DNA of 64,000 bases from Hyphomicrobium denitrificans ATCC 51888. GTDB taxonomy: Bacteria; Pseudomonadota; Alphaproteobacteria; Rhizobiales; Hyphomicrobiaceae. Each line of letters begins with the position of its first letter. Position 1 is the stretch's first letter. The stretch covers positions 186,001 through 250,000 of the forward strand of contig NC_014313.1 in NCBI RefSeq assembly GCF_000143145.1, in the 5' to 3' direction. A model generated the notes under the pieces. It was given only the letters and a program-made list of their open reading frames with translations. It had not been told where the DNA came from and did no database searches. The position numbers and the translations under genes were made by a program. This document shows, piece by piece, positions 59,410 to 64,000 of the stretch.

Positions 59410-60537
59410 ATGAGCGGCATTCAATCGATCATGCTGGCTGCCGGGGGAACGGGCGGCCATCTGTTTCCGGCATTCGCGCTAGCTGAAGAACTCGGGCGGC
59501 GCGGTGTCGCCATCGATTTGATCACGGACATGCGCGGCGATCGCTACGGCGGCGGATTTCCCGCACGAAAGATCTATCAGGTGCCGTCGGCGACGTTGGC
59601 GTCGCGGGCGCCGCGCGATGTCGCCAAGACGGTTTTGACGCTCGCGCGCGGGACAAGCGCCGCTCTGCGGCTGCTGGGCCAAGCAAAGCCTCACGCGGTG
59701 ATCGGCTTCGGCGGTTATCCGACCTATCCGCCGCTGGTCGCGGCGCGGCTGCGCGGGATTCCAACCGCGATCCACGAGCAGAACGCGGTGCTCGGACGCG
59801 CCAACAAGATGCTTGCGAAGCGCGTCAATGCCATCGCGACATCGTTCGAGCGTACGAAGTTTCTCGACGGCGCGCTGGCTGCGAAAGCGGTTTTGACGGG
59901 CAATCCGGTGCGGAAGGCGGTGCTCGATGCGGCGGCGATCGGGTTTCTGCCGCCGCTGCCGGACAGCCCCATTCGCATCCTGATTTTCGGCGGTAGCCAA
60001 GGCGCGCGGTTCTTTTCCGATATCGTGCCGCTGGCACTGTTCGCGTTGCCGGACGGCTTGCGCAAGCGCCTGCGCGTCGTGCAGCAGGCGCGGGAAGAAG
60101 ACATCGAGCGCGTTCAAACAGCCTATCGCGAATCCGGGATCGATGCCGACGTCGCGCCGTTCTTCAGCGATCTGCCGGCGCGGATGGCGGATGCTCATCT
60201 CGTGATCGGACGCGCGGGAGCTTCGACGGTCGCGGAAGTGACCGCAATCGGTCGCCCGTCGATCCTGGTGCCGTTGCCGCACGCGCTGGACAACGACCAG
60301 TTGAACAACGCCCGGCGGCTCGAAGAAGCCGGCGGGGCCTGGTGCATCGAGCAGCGCAACCTGTCGCCCGAGCGCCTCGCCGATGAACTCGAAAGGCTTC
60401 TAAAATCCCCCGATACCCTTGCGGCAACGGCCAAGGCGGCTAAAAACGCAGGGCGTCCGGACGCCGTTCGTAATTTAGCCGATTTCGCATTGGCTCTTGC
60501 GGAGGGTCGTCGTCCGGGGGGAAATCGCACATCGTGA
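59410..60537 (+). CDS. murG: UDP-GlcNAc:lipid I N-acetylglucosaminyltransferase MurG
   Basis: Makes lipid II. 375 residues, GT-B fold; LAAGGTGGHLFPAFALAEEL, GFGGYPTYPP, IHEQNAVLGRANK, GGSQGARFFS and IGRAGASTVAEVTAIGRPSI. ATG at 59410, ten bases behind ftsW. Confidence 0.96.
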   Translation: MSGIQSIMLAAGGTGGHLFPAFALAEELGRRGVAIDLITDMRGDRYGGGFPARKIYQVPSATLASRAPRDVAKTVLTLARGTSAALRLLGQAKPHAVIGFGGYPTYPPLVAARLRGIPTAIHEQNAVLGRANKMLAKRVNAIATSFERTKFLDGALAAKAVLTGNPVRKAVLDAAAIGFLPPLPDSPIRILIFGGSQGARFFSDIVPLALFALPDGLRKRLRVVQQAREEDIERVQTAYRESGIDADVAPFFSDLPARMADAHLVIGRAGASTVAEVTAIGRPSILVPLPHALDNDQLNNARRLEEAGGAWCIEQRNLSPERLADELERLLKSPDTLAATAKAAKNAGRPDAVRNLADFALALAEGRRPGGNRTS

Positions 60538-60596
60538 GTATCATTACGCGAGACTTTTCGGAGCGCGGCTCCGGCTTCACGAGGATACCTCTTTTC

Positions 60597-62033
60597 ATGC
60601 AAATGCCGCGCGACATTGGCCCATTCCACATCATCGGCATCGGCGGGATCGGCATGAGCGCCATCGCCGAGATTCTGGTCGCCAAGGGCTATACGGTGCA
60701 GGGCTCGGACCAGAAGGAAAGCGCGAATGTCAGGCGCTTGAGGTCGAAGGGCATCCGGGTTTTCGTCGGGCACGATCCGGTCAACCTGATCGGGGCGCGC
60801 TATGTCGTGATCTCGACGGCGGTGAAGCCGTTCAATCCGGAACTGATCGCTGCGCGCCAGAAGGGTCTGACGATCATCCGGCGCGCCGAGATGCTCGCCG
60901 AACTGATGCGGCTCTATTCGACGATTTCCGTCACCGGCACACACGGCAAGACGACGACCACGTCGCTGCTCTCGCACATTTTTACGGAAGCAGGCGAAGA
61001 ACCGACGGTCATCACGGGCGGCATCATCAATTCCTGGGGCTCGAACGCGCGGCTCGGTCAGGGCAAGTGGATGATCGTCGAGGCCGACGAGAGCGACGGT
61101 ACGTTCACGCGGCTGCCGACCGAGATTGGCATCGTGACGAACATCGATCCCGAGCATCTCGACTATTTCGGCTCGGTCGAGGCGATGCATCACGAATACG
61201 AAGCGTTCCTGAAAAACATTCCGTTCTTCGGGCTTGCCGTTGCGTGCATAGATCATCCGGTCGTGCGGGATATGATCGAACGGCTGAACCTTCGTGCCGA
61301 TGGGCGCAGGCTGCTGACATATGGGCAGAGCCAGGACGCCGACCTTGTGCTGCAGTCGATCCGTATTGAAGGCAATACGACGTATTTCGACGCGACACTG
61401 ACGGCGTCGGTCAAGGGCGGCGCACGCAAGCTCACCGACTGGTCGGTGCCGATCCCCGGCGCGCACAATGCGCTGAATGCGCTGGCCGCGATTGCGGTCG
61501 CGACGCAGGCAGGGCTCGAAGATGCGAAGATCAAAGCCGCGATGGCCGGGTTCTCGGGCGTCAAACGCCGCTTCCAGTTCACGGGCGAGTGGAACGGCGT
61601 CGGCATCTACGACGACTACGGTCATCATCCGGCGGAAATTTCAGCCGTGCTTGCGGCTGCTCGCGGCGGCACCAAGGGCAAAGTGATCGCGGTCGTCGAG
61701 CCGCATCGTTACACGCGCGTGCGCGATCTGTTCGAGGATTTCGCGCGCTGCTTCAAAGACGCCGATCACGTCATCGTCGCGCCGCTTTACACGGCAGGCG
61801 AACCGCCGATCACGGGCATCGATAATCAGACGCTGGCGGCGCGGATCGCGACGGCCGGACGGCGTTCGGCGGAAGCGGTCGACGAGCCGGGCGCGATCGC
61901 GGCGGCAATCAAGCGCGTCGCTGGTCCGGGCGATATCGTCGTCTGTCTCGGCGCGGGCAATTCGACCGACTGGGCGCACGCTTTGCCTGACTGGCTCGCG
62001 GGAACGGCGCAGCGGGCTGGGAGCGCGGCCTGA
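60597..62033 (+). CDS. murC: UDP-MurNAc:L-alanine ligase MurC
   Basis: 478 residues; [39 protein letters not shown] (ATP loop), [19 protein letters not shown] and EPHRYTR. I choose the ATG at 60597 ([12 protein letters not shown]) over a GTG at 60534 that overlaps murG, because relatives begin MxMP. GAGGAT is about 14 bases before it. Confidence 0.94.
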   Translation: MQMPRDIGPFHIIGIGGIGMSAIAEILVAKGYTVQGSDQKESANVRRLRSKGIRVFVGHDPVNLIGARYVVISTAVKPFNPELIAARQKGLTIIRRAEMLAELMRLYSTISVTGTHGKTTTTSLLSHIFTEAGEEPTVITGGIINSWGSNARLGQGKWMIVEADESDGTFTRLPTEIGIVTNIDPEHLDYFGSVEAMHHEYEAFLKNIPFFGLAVACIDHPVVRDMIERLNLRADGRRLLTYGQSQDADLVLQSIRIEGNTTYFDATLTASVKGGARKLTDWSVPIPGAHNALNALAAIAVATQAGLEDAKIKAAMAGFSGVKRRFQFTGEWNGVGIYDDYGHHPAEISAVLAAARGGTKGKVIAVVEPHRYTRVRDLFEDFARCFKDADHVIVAPLYTAGEPPITGIDNQTLAARIATAGRRSAEAVDEPGAIAAAIKRVAGPGDIVVCLGAGNSTDWAHALPDWLAGTAQRAGSAA

Positions 62034-63013
62034 TGTTCGACGACATCACGAGCGAGTTGCGCGCGCTGATGCCGGAACTCCGGGGACGTCTCATCGCCAA
62101 TGCCTCGCTCGCGGATATCACTTGGTTTCGCGTCGGCGGCCCGGCGCAGGTTCTTTTCACTCCGGCCGATGAAGCGGATCTTGCGTACTTTCTGAAGCGC
62201 AAGCCGCGCGATCTGCCGGTTTTCGTCATGGGTCTCGGGTCGAACCTGCTCGTGCGCGACGGTGGCGTCGCGGGCGTGGTGATCCGGCTCGGACGCGGGT
62301 TCGGTGAGATCAAGATCGAAGAGGGCGGACGGCTGAGAGCCGGAACGGCCGTTCCTGACGTCAAGGTTGCGCGGGCGGCGGCCGAAGCCGGCATTAGCGG
62401 ACTGGCGTTCTATCGCGGCATTCCCGGCTCGATCGGTGGCGCGCTGCGCATGAACGCGGGCGCGCACGGTCGCGAGACGAAAGATTGTCTGATCGGGGCG
62501 CGCGCCGTCGATCCCGAGGGCAACGTGCATGTGCTCTCGCTTGCCGACATGGGGTTCACGTATCGGCATTCGGCCATTCCGGAGACCTGGATTTTCACCG
62601 AGGCGACGTACCAGGGTGCTCCTGGCGATCCGGCGGAAATCCTGAAAGAGATGGATGCCGTCGCAGAATATCGTGAGCAGAACCAGCCGATCAAAGAGCG
62701 CACGGGCGGCTCGACGTTCAAAAATCCGCCGGGACATAGCGCCTGGAAGCTCGTCGATGACGCGGGATGCCGTGGCCTGCGCGTCGGCGGTGCGAAGGTG
62801 TCCGAAATGCACTGCAACTTTCTGATCAACGACCGGCAGGCCTCGGGCGAAGACGTCGAACGGCTCGGCGAAACAGTCAGGGCGCGCGTCAAGGCGAAAT
62901 CCGGCGTCACGCTCAACTGGGAGATTATCCGGCTTGGCAGTCCGCGGCCGGGTGCTGCGGTCGGCGAGGCGCTGGCTATTTTGGACAACACGGTCGATCA
63001 AGCCCAATCGTAG
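62033..63013 (+). CDS. murB: UDP-N-acetylenolpyruvoylglucosamine reductase MurB
   Basis: NADPH- and FAD-dependent. 326 residues; [44 protein letters not shown] and GGSTFKNP with the catalytic Ser. Type I by the length of its loop. Overlaps murC by one base (TGATG). Confidence 0.96.
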   Translation: MFDDITSELRALMPELRGRLIANASLADITWFRVGGPAQVLFTPADEADLAYFLKRKPRDLPVFVMGLGSNLLVRDGGVAGVVIRLGRGFGEIKIEEGGRLRAGTAVPDVKVARAAAEAGISGLAFYRGIPGSIGGALRMNAGAHGRETKDCLIGARAVDPEGNVHVLSLADMGFTYRHSAIPETWIFTEATYQGAPGDPAEILKEMDAVAEYREQNQPIKERTGGSTFKNPPGHSAWKLVDDAGCRGLRVGGAKVSEMHCNFLINDRQASGEDVERLGETVRARVKAKSGVTLNWEIIRLGSPRPGAAVGEALAILDNTVDQAQS

Positions 63014-63040
63014 GCTTCAGGAAATGATGGGAAGCGAGCC

Positions 63041-63994
63041 ATGACAAAACTCGGCGCGTTGCCGAAGCGCACGCGCGATCACGTGGCCGTTCTCAAGGGC
63101 GGGCTTTCCGCCGAGCGCGACGTCAGTCTCAACTCGGGCGCGGCTGTCGGAGAAGCGCTGCGCGAGGAAGGCTATCGCGTCACCGAGATCGACGTCGATC
63201 GAAACCTTGCGGCGCAGCTCGAAGCGATCAATCCGGACGTCTGTTTCAACGCGCTGCACGGCAAGTTCGGCGAGGACGGGTGCGTCCAAGGCGTCCTCGA
63301 AATGCTGGCGATCCCGTACACGCATTCCGGAGTTCTGGCCTCGGCGCTCGCGATGCACAAGGAGCGCGCCAAGGACATCATGAAGCTCGCGGGCGTTGCC
63401 GTCGCCGAAGCGAAGCTCGTCACACGGCGTGAGGCTGCGGAGGCCCATGTCCTGCCGCCGCCCTACGTGGTGAAGCCGCCGACCGAGGGTTCGAGCGTCG
63501 GGGTCGTGATCGTCCCGCCCGGCGCCGATCGGCCCCCGAGTTCGATCGCATCCGGGGGCTCTCCCGACCAGATCGTGATGGTCGAGCGCTACGTGCCGGG
63601 ACGTGAGCTAACTTGTGCTGTGATCGGAGATTTCGTGACCGACGTCATCGAAATCGTGCCGCTCCGAGGGCTCGCTTTCTACGATTATGAATCGAAATAC
63701 GGTGCGGGCGGCTCGAAGCACGAGCTGCCGGCACAACTTTTACCGGATGTTTACCAGTCAGTCCGTTCCTTAACGTTAAGGGCGCATCAGGCGCTGGGCT
63801 GCCGAGGCGTGTCGCGGGCGGATTTCCGTTTCGACGATACGGCTGGTGGAACCGGCGAGCTGATCTGTCTCGAAGTGAACACCCAACCGGGCATGACGGG
63901 AACGTCCCTCGTGCCTGAATTGGCGGGTCATGCGGGCTGGTCGTTCGGTGACCTCGTCCGATGGATGGTCGAGGACGCGAGTTGCAACAGGTAG
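63041..63994 (+). CDS. ddl: D-alanine:D-alanine ligase
   Basis: ATP-grasp enzyme supplying D-Ala-D-Ala to MurF. 317 residues; VLKGGLSAERDVSLNSG, NALHGKFGEDGCVQG, YVVKPPTEGSSVGV, YDYESKYGAGGSKHELPA and CLEVNTQPGMT. It is complete, ending six bases from the window edge; ftsQ should follow. Confidence 0.96.
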   Translation: MTKLGALPKRTRDHVAVLKGGLSAERDVSLNSGAAVGEALREEGYRVTEIDVDRNLAAQLEAINPDVCFNALHGKFGEDGCVQGVLEMLAIPYTHSGVLASALAMHKERAKDIMKLAGVAVAEAKLVTRREAAEAHVLPPPYVVKPPTEGSSVGVVIVPPGADRPPSSIASGGSPDQIVMVERYVPGRELTCAVIGDFVTDVIEIVPLRGLAFYDYESKYGAGGSKHELPAQLLPDVYQSVRSLTLRAHQALGCRGVSRADFRFDDTAGGTGELICLEVNTQPGMTGTSLVPELAGHAGWSFGDLVRWMVEDASCNR

Positions 63995-64000
63995 CGGGCA

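Overview
The window looks like chromosome of a methylotrophic alphaproteobacterium of the order Hyphomicrobiales, most likely a Hyphomicrobium. Reasons: a dimethylamine dehydrogenase with a dedicated electron-transfer chain, three enzymes of the ethylmalonyl-CoA pathway close together (mcd, ccr, ecm), an alphaproteobacterial division/cell-wall (dcw) gene order, and GC-rich codon use throughout. The genus is inferred from gene content and from my memory of the Hyphomicrobium enzyme; no search was run.

Layout. 1-643 is the start of a family 2 glycosyltransferase running off the left edge. 644-1267 is an AT-richer control region with a 17-bp palindrome and a hairpin that buries the ribosome binding site of dmd. 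1268-8292 is the methylamine module: dmd, a small cupin, a terminator, a very large DgcB-like Fe-S protein fused to the ETF beta subunit, and etfA. 8566-10823 is a 2.2-kb insert bounded by 20-bp direct repeats at the 3' end of tRNA-Ser(CGA); it carries one AIPR-like gene and no integrase. Then come mntP under a yybP-ykoY (Mn2+) riboswitch, a broken tRNA-Ser piece and an Ntn-type amide hydrolase.

13530-23351 holds core genes (rplU, rpmA, a GNAT gene, obgE, a ChaA-type antiporter, proBA, nadD, rsfS, rlmH, a deoxyinosine glycosylase, an SDR and a META-domain protein). 23390-30465 is the ethylmalonyl-CoA cluster: mcd, ccr and ecm, with brkB and a small membrane protein between them. tRNA-Leu(CAA), an O-antigen ligase-like protein and a GH3 enzyme follow. 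33994-42192 is the accessory stretch I find most interesting: a ModE-like one-component regulator, two convergent paralogous exported alpha/beta hydrolases, and a TonB receptor / exported 181-residue protein / MauG-like dihaem protein operon behind four regularly spaced operator half-sites.

42545-48509 contains a fluoride riboswitch with crcB, the ergothioneine pair egtB-egtD, a DUF427 gene, RNase P RNA, an exported hydrolase and a DUF2189 membrane protein. 49038-63994 is the dcw cluster from mraZ to ddl, all on the + strand; ftsQ, ftsA and ftsZ are not in view.

How it fits together: dimethylamine is oxidised by Dmd, electrons pass to the ETF pair and probably to quinone through the membrane Fe-S protein, and the methylotroph replenishes glyoxylate through the ethylmalonyl-CoA enzymes. 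Many single-strand reading frames lying opposite these genes are GC-rich shadows and were left out.
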